From: TH1177 sp042138015
GTDB taxonomy: Archaea; Thermoproteota; Nitrososphaeria; Nitrososphaerales; Nitrososphaeraceae
DNA: 64,000 nucleotides
Reading direction: 5' to 3'
NCBI GenBank assembly: GCA_042138015.1
Contig: JBHIVA010000003.1
Location: forward strand, 14,348-78,347
Shown piece by piece: positions 36,480 to 46,710 of this stretch; within the stretch, counting starts at the first letter, position 1, and each line of letters begins with the position of its first letter. A program made the translations under genes and the position numbers. Below the pieces are notes generated by a model. It worked only from the letters and a program-made list of their open reading frames with translations, had not been told where the DNA came from and made no database searches.

Positions 36480-39422
36480 CTAATGTAAAACTATCTCCCT
36501 ATTCAGGTTCGAAATTTTATCAAGCTTTGTTTTTAAAAATTTTGCTGTATAGCTTATATCTTCATATTTTATAAGATCACGGGGAATGCCACATGCAACA
36601 AGTTTTCCCCCTTCATTTCCACCTTCAGGTCCCAAATCATTTATCCAGTCGGCGCTTGCTATTACGTCCAAATTATGTTCAATCACTATTACAGTATTTC
36701 CTAATTCTGTTAATTTTTTCAAAACTGATAATAATTTTTTAACATCAGAAAAGTGAAGACCTGTTGTTGGCTCATCTAAAATATATAAGGTATTTCCAGT
36801 ATCTTTACGCGAAAGTTCTGAAGACAGCTTTATTCTTTGCGCCTCTCCTCCTGAGAATGTTGTTGCAGGCTGACCTAATTTTATATATCCTAGACCCACA
36901 TCATACAAAGTTTTTAATTTCTTGTAAATTATAGGTATATTTTTAAAAAATTCCATCGCCTCTTCTACAGTAAAATTTAGAATTTCGAATATGTTTTTAC
37001 CTCTATATCTTACTAAAAGTGTTTCTGAATTATACCTTTTTCCAACACATTCATCACATTTGACATATACATCAGGTAAAAATTGCATTTCTATTTTTTT
37101 TACTCCACATCCCTCACACGCTTCACATCTGCCACCTCTTACATTAAAAGAAAATCTTCCCGGATGATATCCCATTTCCCTAGATGTAATTGTTTTTGCA
37201 AATAATTGTCGTATATGAGTAAACAAATCAACATAAGTTGCTGCATTGGATCGAGGAGTTCTCCCGATTGGCGACTGATCAATGCCAATTATTTTATCTA
37301 TATGTTCAATTCCAGTTATCTCATTGTGTTTCCCAGGTTCTTCTATACTTCCATAATACTTTTTTATTGCTTTATACAATATGTCGTTTATTAGACTAGA
37401 TTTTCCTGAACCTGAAACTCCAGTTACTACTGATAGAAATCCAACCGGAAATTTTACATTGATATTTTTTAAATTATTCGCTTTTGCTCCATAGACAAAT
37501 AACCATTTATTCATTTGCTCTTTTATTATAGAAATTGTTGCTACATTTTCTTCTCCCCTTAAATACCGTCCAGTTATAGATGTCTTGTTATCTACGATAT
37601 CTAAAATTGTTCCTTCTGCCACTACATTTCCCCCATGGATTCCTGCGCCTGGGCCTATATCGATAATCCAATCAGAATTTAGAATAACTTCTTCATCATG
37701 TTCAACAATTATCAGAGTATTGTCTATATCTCGTAATTTCTTTAATGTATTTATTAATCTATAATTATCACGTTGATGCAAGCCTATTGTAGGTTCATCC
37801 AAAACGTATAAAACACCAGTAAGATTGGATCCAATTTGTGTTGCAAGTCTGATTCTTTGTGATTCACCACCTGATAAGGAGCTAGTAGTTCTATTCAATG
37901 TCAAATAGTTCAGTCCTACATTTATTAAGAATTCTAATCTTGAAAGTGTTTCCTTCAATACATTTTTAGCAATTTCTTTTTCAATTAAACTTAACTGTAA
38001 CTCTGAAAAAAACCTAAAACAATCCTCTATCGATAAGTCACATATTTCCATGATTGACATGTTATTTATCTTCACTGACAGGATTTCCTCTCTTAGTCTA
38101 TTGCCATTGCATTTTTCACAAATCTTCTCCTTCATGAATTTTCTTAGGAAATCTCTTTTTGAATCTGATTCAGTTGTATTAAATAATCTTTCGAGGTTGG
38201 GGATTACTCCTTCAAAACTTGATTGATACTCCCATTTGCTGTGAGAATACCTTGATTCATATTTGAAATGTATATTATCATCTGTTCCATAAAGAATTAC
38301 CTTTAATTGCTGATCTTTCATCATATTAATTGGAGTATTTAAACTAAATCCAAATTTCTTTCCAACATCTTTTAACATGGAAGATCTAAAAGAAGCAAAC
38401 TTTCCATTCCAAGGTTTGATCGCACCTTCTAGAATATTCTTATTTTTGTCAGGAATTATTAACTCTGGATCAAATTCTATTTTTACTCCAAGACCATTAC
38501 AATTCTGGCATGCACCAAATGGTGAATTGAAAGAAAAAGATCTAGGCTCTAAATTTCCGATACTTATATTACAGTAAGGACAAGAATTATGCTGAGAAAA
38601 TAAATGGTCTTTATTGTCCACAGAGCATATTATTATTCCATTTCCCAAAGATACTGCGGTTTGAACTGCTTCATATAATCTACTACGCTCTTCTGTGCTG
38701 GGTTTTATTCTATCAACCACAATCTCGAGATTATGTTTTTTATGTTTTTCTAATTCAAGTTTAGAAGTCGAAGAGATAGATTTCTTAATATCTTTACTTT
38801 CATCAGAATAAGCGAATTTATTGTTCGAGCTTTTCTTATCATAATTTATTTCATTTTCCATGTCAATAATGTTGCCATCTACTCTCAGTCTAGAGAATCC
38901 TTTTTTTCTTAATTCCTCAAAAAGTTTTTCAAAAGTACCTTTTTTTCCAACTACAACAGGGGCTAGAATTATGATAAATTCATTAGAAGACCATGATCTT
39001 AAAATTGATTCAGTAATAGAATCAATTGTTTGACTTGTTATTTTTCGATGACATTGGGGACAATGAGGTTTTCCTATTTTTGCAAATAATAAACGGAGAT
39101 AATCATAAATTTCTGTGACGGTTCCAACTGTAGAACGTGGGTTTTTATTAGTAGTTTTTTGTTGAATTGATATCGCGGGTGATAAACCTTCTATTGAATC
39201 AATATCTGGTTTATCCATTAATTCAAGAAATTGTCTTGCATAGGCAGATAAAGACTCGACATATCTTCTTTGACCCTCTGCATATATTGTATCAAAGGCA
39301 AGGGTAGACTTTCCTGAACCCGAAAGCCCTGTCAATACTACTATTTTTTTCTTTGGTATTTCTATATTGATATTTTTAAGATTATGCTGTCTTGCACCTT
39401 TTAAAACAAGTTTCTCTATCAT
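36480..39422 (-). CDS. uvrA: UvrA damage-recognition ATPase
   Basis: Dimeric ABC-type ATPase that finds bulky DNA lesions and loads UvrB. Seen: two ATP sites with GLSGSGKS (about residues 32-39) and GVSGSGKS (about 660), two signature motifs LSGGESQRIRLA and FSGGEAQRIKLS, and zinc-finger Cys clusters (CPQCHRK, CPYC with CQNC, CEACEGCG with CDEC). At 980 residues it is full length; the region between about 180 and 240 has a Ser/Lys-rich insertion. Two bases after uvrB. Confidence 0.96.
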   Translation of the reverse strand: MIEKLVLKGARQHNLKNINIEIPKKKIVVLTGLSGSGKSTLAFDTIYAEGQRRYVESLSAYARQFLELMDKPDIDSIEGLSPAISIQQKTTNKNPRSTVGTVTEIYDYLRLLFAKIGKPHCPQCHRKITSQTIDSITESILRSWSSNEFIIILAPVVVGKKGTFEKLFEELRKKGFSRLRVDGNIIDMENEINYDKKSSNNKFAYSDESKDIKKSISSTSKLELEKHKKHNLEIVVDRIKPSTEERSRLYEAVQTAVSLGNGIIICSVDNKDHLFSQHNSCPYCNISIGNLEPRSFSFNSPFGACQNCNGLGVKIEFDPELIIPDKNKNILEGAIKPWNGKFASFRSSMLKDVGKKFGFSLNTPINMMKDQQLKVILYGTDDNIHFKYESRYSHSKWEYQSSFEGVIPNLERLFNTTESDSKRDFLRKFMKEKICEKCNGNRLREEILSVKINNMSIMEICDLSIEDCFRFFSELQLSLIEKEIAKNVLKETLSRLEFLINVGLNYLTLNRTTSSLSGGESQRIRLATQIGSNLTGVLYVLDEPTIGLHQRDNYRLINTLKKLRDIDNTLIIVEHDEEVILNSDWIIDIGPGAGIHGGNVVAEGTILDIVDNKTSITGRYLRGEENVATISIIKEQMNKWLFVYGAKANNLKNINVKFPVGFLSVVTGVSGSGKSSLINDILYKAIKKYYGSIEEPGKHNEITGIEHIDKIIGIDQSPIGRTPRSNAATYVDLFTHIRQLFAKTITSREMGYHPGRFSFNVRGGRCEACEGCGVKKIEMQFLPDVYVKCDECVGKRYNSETLLVRYRGKNIFEILNFTVEEAMEFFKNIPIIYKKLKTLYDVGLGYIKLGQPATTFSGGEAQRIKLSSELSRKDTGNTLYILDEPTTGLHFSDVKKLLSVLKKLTELGNTVIVIEHNLDVIASADWINDLGPEGGNEGGKLVACGIPRDLIKYEDISYTAKFLKTKLDKISNLNREIVLH

Positions 39423-39424
39423 AT

Positions 39425-41395
39425 TTATAGAATCTCTGTTATTCCCAAATGTTGATTTATAATTTTTAATTTGTCTCTATATTCTATGGCCTTTTCAAAA
39501 TCCAATTGATCTGCCCACTTTTTCATAGTACTCTCTGTTTCAATCGATAATTTGAGGAGATCTTTTTTACTCATTGATTTTAGAATTATTTCATGTCTTT
39601 TTTTATGTTCTATATCCGATAGGGGTTTTATTATCGATTTTGGTGTAATTCCAAAGTTAATATTATATTCGATCTGTTTTTTTCTCCTTCTCTCTGTTTC
39701 TTGTACTGCAAACCTCATTGATTTTGTGATTTTTTCGCAATACATTATAACTTTTCCTTCTATATTCCTTGCAGCTCTTCCAAATGTTTGAATTAGACTA
39801 ACCTCATTACGTAAAAACCCCTCTTTATCAGCATCAACAATTGCTACAAGAGACACTTCTGGGATATCTAAACCTTCTCGTAAGAGATTAATACCTACCA
39901 TAACATCAAACTCGCCTAATCTCAATTGGCGAATTAACTCAGTTCTTTCTAATCCTTCAATTTCAGAATGCATATATCTAACTTTTATATCTTTTTTTGC
40001 AAGATATTCTGCTAAGTCTTCTGCCATTCTTTTCGTTAATGTAGTAACTAGAATCCTTTGATCTTTTTTTACTGCTGATTTTACTTCTGAAATCAAATCA
40101 TTAATTTGATTTTTAGACTGTCGTATTTCTATTTTAGGCTCGATTAAACCAGTGGGTCTCACCAGTTGTTCTACGACATGAATGCTAGTACTAAGTTCGT
40201 AGTTTCCTGGAGTTGCCGAAACATAAATAACTTTATTAAGATATTTTTCAAATTCATCAAATTTTAATGGTCTATTATCGAAAGCACTAGGCAATCTGAA
40301 ACCATATTCTACAAGGCTTTTTTTTCTAGTGTGATCGCCATTGAACATACCTCTGAGTTGAGGTAGTGTAACATGGGATTCATCTATAACAATTAAGAAA
40401 TCTTTTTCAAAGAAATCTAATAAACAATATGGTGGCTCGCCTTCATTTCTTCCATCGAAATGACGAGAATAATTTTCAATTCCAGAACAATATCCTAACT
40501 CTTCTAACATCTCTAGATCATAATTGGTTCTAGATATCAATCTCTCTCTTTCCAAATCACCATCTAAATGTGTTATCCACTCCTTGAGTTCTGTTCTTAT
40601 AGACATTATTGCATTATTTCTTTTCTTTTCATTAATAACATAATGCTTAGCAGGAAAAATTTTAATGTTATTAGCGTCTTTAATTTTTCTCATTGTTACC
40701 GGTTCATATATACTTATATTATTAATAGTATTTTCGTTTAATTCAATTCTTATTATATTATTCAAATAGCTAGGAAAAATATCAACAAATTCACCTCTTA
40801 CTCTGAAATTTCCTTGAATTAAGTTAACATCATTTCGTTCATATCTAGATTCTATTAATCTGTGTATGATTTCACTCCTTTTAGTTTTATAACCTTTATA
40901 GAGTGAAATTGATCTATTATCCCATTCCATTGGAGAGCCTAGCGAATAAATACATGATACGGTAGATACAATAATAGTTGGTTCTCCTGACATTAACATT
41001 GCAGTTGCTTCTAATCTCATCTTTTCTATTGTTTCATTTACATTCGTATCTTTTTCTATGTATGTATCAGACTGTGGAATGTAGGATTCCGGCTGGTAAT
41101 AATCATAAAAGCTAACAAAATATCCAACATTATTTGAGGGAAAAAATTCTTTAAATTCTGAATATAACTGTGTTGCCAGTGTCTTATTTGGTGAGATTAT
41201 GAGTGTATTTTTGTTATATGAGCCTATTACGTTAGCCACTGTGAAAGTTTTTCCACTGCCTGTTACTCCCAAAAGCGTTTGTATTGTTTTTTCTTTTTCT
41301 GAAAGTCCGTTAGCTAATTGTTCTATCGCTTTAGCTTGATCGCCGTTAGGAGAAAATGTTGAAATTAACTTGAATTGTGAATCAATTACTTCCAA
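39425..41395 (-). CDS. uvrB: UvrB helicase subunit
   Basis: Verifies damage and hands DNA to UvrC. Seen: Walker A GVTGSGKT (about residues 43-50), the beta-hairpin YDYYQPESYIPQSDTYIEKD (shown as its diagnostic core), DESH Walker B, C-terminal helicase motifs (LREGLDIPEVSL, QTFGRAARN) and the UVR helix pair at the end (FEKAIEYRDKLK). At 656 residues it is complete. First gene of the uvrB-uvrA-uvrC run; a bacterial-type system carried by an archaeon. Confidence 0.96.
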   Translation of the reverse strand: MEVIDSQFKLISTFSPNGDQAKAIEQLANGLSEKEKTIQTLLGVTGSGKTFTVANVIGSYNKNTLIISPNKTLATQLYSEFKEFFPSNNVGYFVSFYDYYQPESYIPQSDTYIEKDTNVNETIEKMRLEATAMLMSGEPTIIVSTVSCIYSLGSPMEWDNRSISLYKGYKTKRSEIIHRLIESRYERNDVNLIQGNFRVRGEFVDIFPSYLNNIIRIELNENTINNISIYEPVTMRKIKDANNIKIFPAKHYVINEKKRNNAIMSIRTELKEWITHLDGDLERERLISRTNYDLEMLEELGYCSGIENYSRHFDGRNEGEPPYCLLDFFEKDFLIVIDESHVTLPQLRGMFNGDHTRKKSLVEYGFRLPSAFDNRPLKFDEFEKYLNKVIYVSATPGNYELSTSIHVVEQLVRPTGLIEPKIEIRQSKNQINDLISEVKSAVKKDQRILVTTLTKRMAEDLAEYLAKKDIKVRYMHSEIEGLERTELIRQLRLGEFDVMVGINLLREGLDIPEVSLVAIVDADKEGFLRNEVSLIQTFGRAARNIEGKVIMYCEKITKSMRFAVQETERRRKKQIEYNINFGITPKSIIKPLSDIEHKKRHEIILKSMSKKDLLKLSIETESTMKKWADQLDFEKAIEYRDKLKIINQHLGITEIL

Positions 41396-41430
41396 TTTTT
41401 GATGATATATTATCAGCTTATGAATTTAAA

Positions 41431-41979
41431 TTAATCTTTCCACTTGATGGAACAGCCTATAGAAGGATCAAAATCCTTCTCTAATTTTTTCCCCTTCAGT
41501 AATTTTCTTACGTTTTCTTGCATGATATGTATACTTGGTTTAGATTCAGGGTTAACTGCATCATTTATTTTTCCATGAAATATCAAAGTTTTATTGGAAT
41601 CTAGTAGAAATGGATCTGGTGTACATACTGCACCATATGCTTTGGCAACTTCCTGCGTTTCGTCGATAAGATATGGAAAATTCAAATTATATCTCTTTGC
41701 AAAATTTTTCATGTTTTCAAAACCTTCATCTTGATAAGAGGGATCATTACTATTAATAGCAATTATTTGGAGTTCATTAGGAGGAAATGTGGACTGAAGA
41801 TCAATGATATCGCCAATTCTCGCTTTCACAAAAGGACAATGATTACAAATAAAGATAACTAGTATGGATTTACTATTAAAATCATTTAACGAATAATTTT
41901 TTCCATCTATTCCTTGTAAATTAAAATGAGGTGCTTTATTCCCAGAGATTAATTTTTGTTCTGATAAAGTTCTAGCCAT
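41431..41979 (-). CDS. Thioredoxin-fold peroxiredoxin-like protein
   Basis: Redoxin of the AhpC/TSA-like group. Seen: APHFNLQGIDGKNYSLNDF and the active-site stretch FICNHCPFVKAR (CxxC, about residues 51-54), then AKAYGAVCTPDPFLLD with the cis-Pro region, and the C-terminal GCSIKWK typical of this subgroup. No signal peptide, so cytoplasmic. Probably a thiol reductase or peroxidase. Confidence 0.88.
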   Translation of the reverse strand: MARTLSEQKLISGNKAPHFNLQGIDGKNYSLNDFNSKSILVIFICNHCPFVKARIGDIIDLQSTFPPNELQIIAINSNDPSYQDEGFENMKNFAKRYNLNFPYLIDETQEVAKAYGAVCTPDPFLLDSNKTLIFHGKINDAVNPESKPSIHIMQENVRKLLKGKKLEKDFDPSIGCSIKWKD

Positions 41980-42048
41980 ATTTTATGGAAAATACACGAG
42001 GTACATAAATTTTAGGTTTTAATATTACAATTTCAGAGCGAAAAAATT

Positions 42049-42270
42049 TTAGTATTTAGGTATATATTTTATAAAGATAAATACCGATTCACCATTGGTA
42101 TCACTATAACAATAATTGAATCGATATCCACCTTTTTTTATCAAAACAGCGATTGAATTGGATAAAATTGATTTATTTCTTACTATCAAAACTGATCCAT
42201 AAGGCTTAGTCATAATTTCTGCGTTATAACCATTTGATAAGATTTTTCCCAATAAGTATATAGATCTCAT
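42049..42270 (-). CDS. Small uncharacterised protein, 73 aa
   Basis: Not recognised. A mixed alpha/beta-looking small protein (GSVLIVRNKSILSNSIAVLIKKGGYRFNYCY in the middle, of which the IVRNKS and VLIKKGGY parts are notable). No motif. Spaced about 70 bases before the redoxin gene on the same strand. Coding is plausible but not certain. Confidence 0.5.
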   Translation of the reverse strand: MRSIYLLGKILSNGYNAEIMTKPYGSVLIVRNKSILSNSIAVLIKKGGYRFNYCYSDTNGESVFIFIKYIPKY

Positions 42271-42410
42271 TAATTTCTCAAACTAAATAAAAAATGGACA
42301 ATGATAATATATTCTGTCTATTTGTATGAACAAAGGAGTATAAACAATTTTAATCAAAAATTATTAAGAAAATATAGGTAAATTAAACTTATACAAAAGT
42401 CAAAATTTTC

Positions 42411-43064
42411 TTATTCTCTACTTAACAAGATCACATCACAAACTTTAACCTGTTCTTTAAATTTAATTGCATCTTCTTTAGTACCAACAATACTCCCGTA
42501 GTGCATTGGAATGGCTAGTTTAGAAGGTTTAATCATCTCATTCACAGCCTTTGCAGCTTCCTCTGCATTCATTACGTAAACACCAGATACAGGAACCAAT
42601 GCTATATCTGTTTTTAAATCCTTCATTTCAGGTATGACATCTGTGTCACCGCAATGATAGATTGTAGTATTGTTTGTAGTTATATTAAATCCAACTTTTT
42701 TATCTACTTTTGGATGAAAACTTTTGTTCACGTTATAAGCAGGAACGATTTGCAGTGTAATTCCCTTCTGCTGAATATTTTCACCTGGTTCTACTTCTTT
42801 TATGTTTTTGAATCCCTCTTGTTTCAACATGTCCACACATTCTTTTGCAGCAATAATTAAAGAATTTTCATTTTTTACCATGCGTAAATCTTCTGGACTT
42901 AAGTGATCAAAGTGGTTATGAGAAATTAAAATTAATTCAGCATCATTTTTTTTATGCTTCATATCGAGTTTATAAGGATCGATATAAATTCTAACATTTT
43001 CTGGAGTTGTTATTTTGTATCCGTCATGCCCTAACCATTCTAATTTAATATTATTAATTTCCAC
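42411..43064 (-). CDS. Metallo-beta-lactamase-fold hydrolase (UPF0173-like)
   Basis: Zinc-dependent hydrolase of unknown substrate. Seen: WLGHDGYKI near the start, SHNHFDHLSPED (HxHxDH metal motif, about residues 49-54), a central HCGDTD (about 138-143) and MHYGSIVGT near the end supplying the last His. Its 217 residues match the family. It is 24 bases downstream of the PIN gene on the same strand. Confidence 0.9.
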   Translation of the reverse strand: MEINNIKLEWLGHDGYKITTPENVRIYIDPYKLDMKHKKNDAELILISHNHFDHLSPEDLRMVKNENSLIIAAKECVDMLKQEGFKNIKEVEPGENIQQKGITLQIVPAYNVNKSFHPKVDKKVGFNITTNNTTIYHCGDTDVIPEMKDLKTDIALVPVSGVYVMNAEEAAKAVNEMIKPSKLAIPMHYGSIVGTKEDAIKFKEQVKVCDVILLSRE

Positions 43065-43088
43065 ATTTTTTTTTATTGAATTTCAAAT

Positions 43089-43484
43089 TTAAGTTTGTCT
43101 ATTATGACGATTATTTAATACCACTATCTTATTATTTCGGAGAGAGATGACTACAATATTTTCAGATAATAGATTCTTAATCAATTTTTTATCGAGAGTT
43201 GCTACACCGCATCTATGTATATAAGCATATTCGAGAATGTTATCATCTGTATGTTTAAATCTAGATGTCTTAACCTTGGGAAATTTCTTAGTAATTTCTA
43301 ATGCTAAACCTGCGGCTTTAGCTTTTGTAATTGTTGATTTCCGTTGAAGTGTTATTAATTCGTCAGCTATTACGTCGGGAACAATAAAATTGATCTTTCC
43401 TAAATCTCTTTCGAGAGTATCCATCATTTTAATAGGTTTTGTGACTAGTATTAATAAAAAACTTGTATCACATAATACATCCAT
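43089..43484 (-). CDS. PIN-domain protein (Fcf1/VapC9-like)
   Basis: Probable RNA nuclease. Seen: CDTSFLL at the start (Asp6), the DVIADELITLQR helix with Glu, HTDDNILEYAYIH (paired Asp and Glu) and VATLDKKL with the last Asp, so the acidic PIN site is complete. At 131 aa it resembles archaeal Fcf1-type PIN proteins involved in rRNA processing. No antitoxin gene is adjacent, which argues against a toxin role. Confidence 0.83.
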   Translation of the reverse strand: MDVLCDTSFLLILVTKPIKMMDTLERDLGKINFIVPDVIADELITLQRKSTITKAKAAGLALEITKKFPKVKTSRFKHTDDNILEYAYIHRCGVATLDKKLIKNLLSENIVVISLRNNKIVVLNNRHNRQT

Positions 43485-43546
43485 GGTATTGTTGTTGCTT
43501 TTTTAATAAAAAAATTGGTGAAAATTAAAATTAAAGCTTTTTATGA

Positions 43547-43936
43547 TTATTTTTCGTATCCTATTCTATCTGCCAGTTTAACTACTTCTCTTCCTTTATT
43601 TGTCAAAGCGTTATATATCCTTGGTTTTCCTCTTCCTCGGGACTTCTCTTTCTTGATTTTTCTATCGATTAAGCCTAGATTGGTGGCTCGTTTCATCAAT
43701 GATTGTCCATATCCCCAACTACCCATTGTTATCAATAATTCTCTTGTATGCAATTCTTTATTTGTCTTCAAAACTCGTAGGAGTGGAATAAGAGGTCTCT
43801 CGTTAATAAGTATCTTTAGAATATCCAATTCCACTGTAATGGGTATTGATTTTGCCGGTTTTGTTTCCTTAGGTTTTGTTTCCTTTGATTCTTTAGTAGT
43901 CTCTTTCTTTGATTTTACATTTTTTTTAGCTATCAT
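43547..43936 (-). CDS. Winged-helix protein with Lys/Glu-rich head
   Basis: Predicted DNA-binding protein. The first 35 residues are a basic-acidic repeat-like head (KSKKETTKESKETKPKETK), followed by a winged helix (about 40-125) with ELHTRELLITMGSWGYGQSLMKR and NALTNKGREVVKLA. The ATG at 43936 is preferred to an in-frame TTG eight codons earlier. A long frame on the opposite strand over the same bases is a shadow. Confidence 0.75.
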   Translation of the reverse strand: MIAKKNVKSKKETTKESKETKPKETKPAKSIPITVELDILKILINERPLIPLLRVLKTNKELHTRELLITMGSWGYGQSLMKRATNLGLIDRKIKKEKSRGRGKPRIYNALTNKGREVVKLADRIGYEK

Positions 43937-43960
43937 TTCTCTACCGATGTGACAATACAA

Positions 43961-45113
43961 AAGTTAAATATTTAATCTTTTGTTTCTGTTAGGGTTTTAA
44001 ATGATTTTCTTTAGCAAAATAAAAATAAAGGAATAACATAAAAAGTGAAAATTTATATATGCAAACAATAATTTTTATATTAAATTTTGTTATTTTTATA
44101 TATAATGCTATTTTGATTTAATTTAGTATATTACCATCTTTTATAATACCATTATGCTATATGATCTATTGAGAAAATTACCTTATAGTTGCATTAAAAA
44201 ACACAAAATTATTACAAAATTTTCTACAAAAGCGAAATATTAAGATCTATTTTAATGAAGGCAAGAGAACAATCCTTTAAAGCTGAATAAATAACAGTTT
44301 ATAATTTGATGTGGGAGTTTGTCTTTTGGCTTTATAATGAAATTTTATAAAAGTCATACTCCATTTTATCTTTCGTTCCTTAATTAGTTTAGCAAGTAAA
44401 TCTCTACAAATTTGAGAAATTAAGATTCTGCTTCTTTCTAAAATATATTTCAGTAAAGTCACAGTTATGATAGAAATAACTAGAAATTGGTTCATTTACA
44501 ATATTCATAGACAATTCAGTGTAGTATATTAAAGTGATTTAAAATAAAAATTAACTTTTTAAAAAAAATTAAGTATTATATTATCTTCAAAGATATTCAT
44601 TAATTTCATCTATTGTAAGTTATTTTTGCAATGAAATCGAAAGTTCAATCTTTTTTTTACTTAAGTCGATGGCCTAAAGGAATAAAAAAAATATGAATAA
44701 TAAAGCAAAATACAGAATAAATAGATTAAAACAAATACAAGATTTTATCTCGAGACATTAATTACGTATAATGCTGACCGAAAAATGAATATGTTTATAT
44801 GAAAAAATAATAACTAAGATCTCTTTGTAATTATCCGATGAAGTTCTAGCTAAAGAGTACATGATTATCTTCATAAATAATTATACATCATACAATGATT
44901 TGAAATTTAATCAAATTTTCAATTAGACCCATTTAATTTTAAAAAATCATTCCTATTTTCAAGTTAAATTAATTTTAAATTGAACAAAATACCTTCGAAA
45001 GAAGTTGTTATTTATATGTTTCTTAACAATATAACAAAGAGTTGAAAATAATATTAATGAAAAATATTACTGATATTCTACTTTTATATTTATATTGATA
45101 CTCTATCTTTATA
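43961..45113. other. Gene-poor stretch, left part of a 2.3-kb desert
   Basis: Extremely AT-rich with short frames only. A 72-codon minus-strand frame (44277-44495) has no recognisable feature or clear promoter and is left out. No repeats, RNA genes or transposon ends noticed. Confidence 0.5.
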
Positions 45114-45272
45114 TTACCATATAAAACCTTTATCAGAACAAGTTAATTCAGCTCCACAGATATTGCAGCGTAGATGACAAGATTGTAAATAAATCATTAT
45201 ATTCTCACAAATAGGACAAAGTACTATTTCTCGCGATCTAACATCTTTCATATTGATACAATATTTATCCAT
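45114..45272 (-). CDS. Zinc-ribbon mini-protein, 52 aa
   Basis: A short frame with Cys/His pairs spaced for zinc: CPIC (residues 19-22), then CHLRCNICG (Cys32-His33-x-x-Cys36-x-x-Cys39) and Cys45. It starts MDKYCINMKDVRSREIVL. In a stretch otherwise full of stops, this Cys spacing is the best argument that it is a gene. Function unknown; it could regulate or bind nucleic acid. Confidence 0.6.
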   Translation of the reverse strand: MDKYCINMKDVRSREIVLCPICENIMIYLQSCHLRCNICGAELTCSDKGFIW

Positions 45273-46238
45273 GATTTAAGCTTTTTTATATCTAATAATT
45301 AAATACTTATTCTTTTAAATTTAACTTAAAAGACATATTAGCAATTAACTTCCATAATAGTATTATCTTTTAAGTTCAAATCAAGAGTCATTTTGAAGAT
45401 TGGATTATGTTGATAGTGGGTAAATAACAGGAGTAAGGCTGAATAGTTTAGCTGATTAATTTATTTATAGGTTATTTATTTTATCTCATTCTTTCATTCT
45501 CAATAAGAGTTTATGAATAATGAAGAAAATAAGGAAGAAAATAAGGAATGAACATATAGTACAGACATGGAGACATTAATTATACTTTTAGTATCCTTAA
45601 AAATAATTTTATAAAATTGAAATGAATTTAGTTTTATTAATTTTAGTTTCTATAGTGTTCTTATTAGATGGTAACCATTTTATTTTTACTAAATTAGTAT
45701 CTTATACAATTAATCTACAGATATATGTTAATATTTAGTTAAGAATAAATACAAATTTGCTATTAAATGGATCTTTCACTAATTTGCAAGTATGATTCGA
45801 AATAGGATTAGAGATTATTATTCTATAGTTAATAAAGATAATAGCACTGAATAATTCAACGTTTGATATACTCTATCAATTTTTTTTAGAGAAACTTAAT
45901 AATCAATTCTTATTATTTGTGATTCTATTACCAAAAAATAAAAATATAAAATTTAAGATCTCATCTAACCAATATCGCTATATAAAATACTTAAAATTCT
46001 AGAGATTCATCAGGTAAATTATATAACTGTGAAAATTATTGTATATTATAATCGGGCTATTCGCTAACAAATATATCTTTTATGATCCTTAATTAAACAA
46101 TGAATGGATATTTATTAATAAATCTAGTTATTTGAGTTGACTATCAATAATAGTTTTGTAAAAGGATATCATTTATCTTTATTCCGGAGACATATTTTGT
46201 GCAAAGATTAATTAATGATTAAACTCGTTCGATAAATA
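45273..46238. other. Gene-poor stretch, right part of the desert
   Basis: About 970 bases, AT-rich, no convincing frame. A 38-codon hydrophobic frame near 45620-45740 on the plus strand is probably chance. The right end must contain the promoter of S6e. Confidence 0.5.
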
Positions 46239-46643
46239 TTGGTAAATTTTAAATTAGTTGTCTCGGATAAAAGAGGAAAGAGTATTTCATATGAACTTAA
46301 AGATAAAGATGCTCAACCTTTCTTAGGAGGAAAAATTGGCAACTCATATGATTCTAATATTGTAGGTTTAGTGGGTGGTAAATTGAAAGTCACTGGTGGA
46401 AGCGATAAGTCAGGAACCCCCATGCGTTCAGATGTTCATGGTGGAGTAAAGAAATATGTTTTATTAAGTAAAGGAGTTGGAATGAATGATTCTAGTGAGG
46501 GAAAGAGAATAAGAAAACTTGTTAGAGGCAATATGATTACAGAGGATATATATCAATTAAATTGTATTTTGGAAGATATTGATTTACAACAACCAGCAAC
46601 TTCAAATGTGGACAATGAATCATTAAATTCAGTTCAAGAGTAA
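46239..46643 (+). CDS. rps6e: Ribosomal protein S6e
   Basis: Small-subunit protein shared by archaea and eukaryotes. Seen: FKLVVSDKRGKSISYELKD at the start, FLGGKIG, LKVTGGSDKSGTPMRSDVHG (shown in part, the family hallmark GGSDKSGTPMR) and GKRIRKLVRGNMI. The start is TTG, fixed by the canonical FKLVVSD. aIF2-gamma follows after 67 bases on the same strand, a frequent archaeal pairing. Confidence 0.94.
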   Translation: MVNFKLVVSDKRGKSISYELKDKDAQPFLGGKIGNSYDSNIVGLVGGKLKVTGGSDKSGTPMRSDVHGGVKKYVLLSKGVGMNDSSEGKRIRKLVRGNMITEDIYQLNCILEDIDLQQPATSNVDNESLNSVQE

Positions 46644-46710
46644 AATTTATTTAAAATTCTAGTCAGAATTTCTACAATTACCTTAATATCCCCCAATAAA
46701 ATAAAAGACG

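Noticed and set aside
43089..43484. PIN protein as a VapC toxin
   Set aside because: There is no small antitoxin gene directly beside it, and the form fits archaeal Fcf1-like PIN proteins better.
43515..43952. A 145-codon plus-strand frame over the winged-helix gene
   Set aside because: It mirrors the minus-strand gene, which has a clear winged-helix pattern, while the plus-strand product has no recognisable feature.
44277..44495. A 72-codon minus-strand frame in the desert
   Set aside because: Composition and lack of promoter or motif do not separate it from chance.
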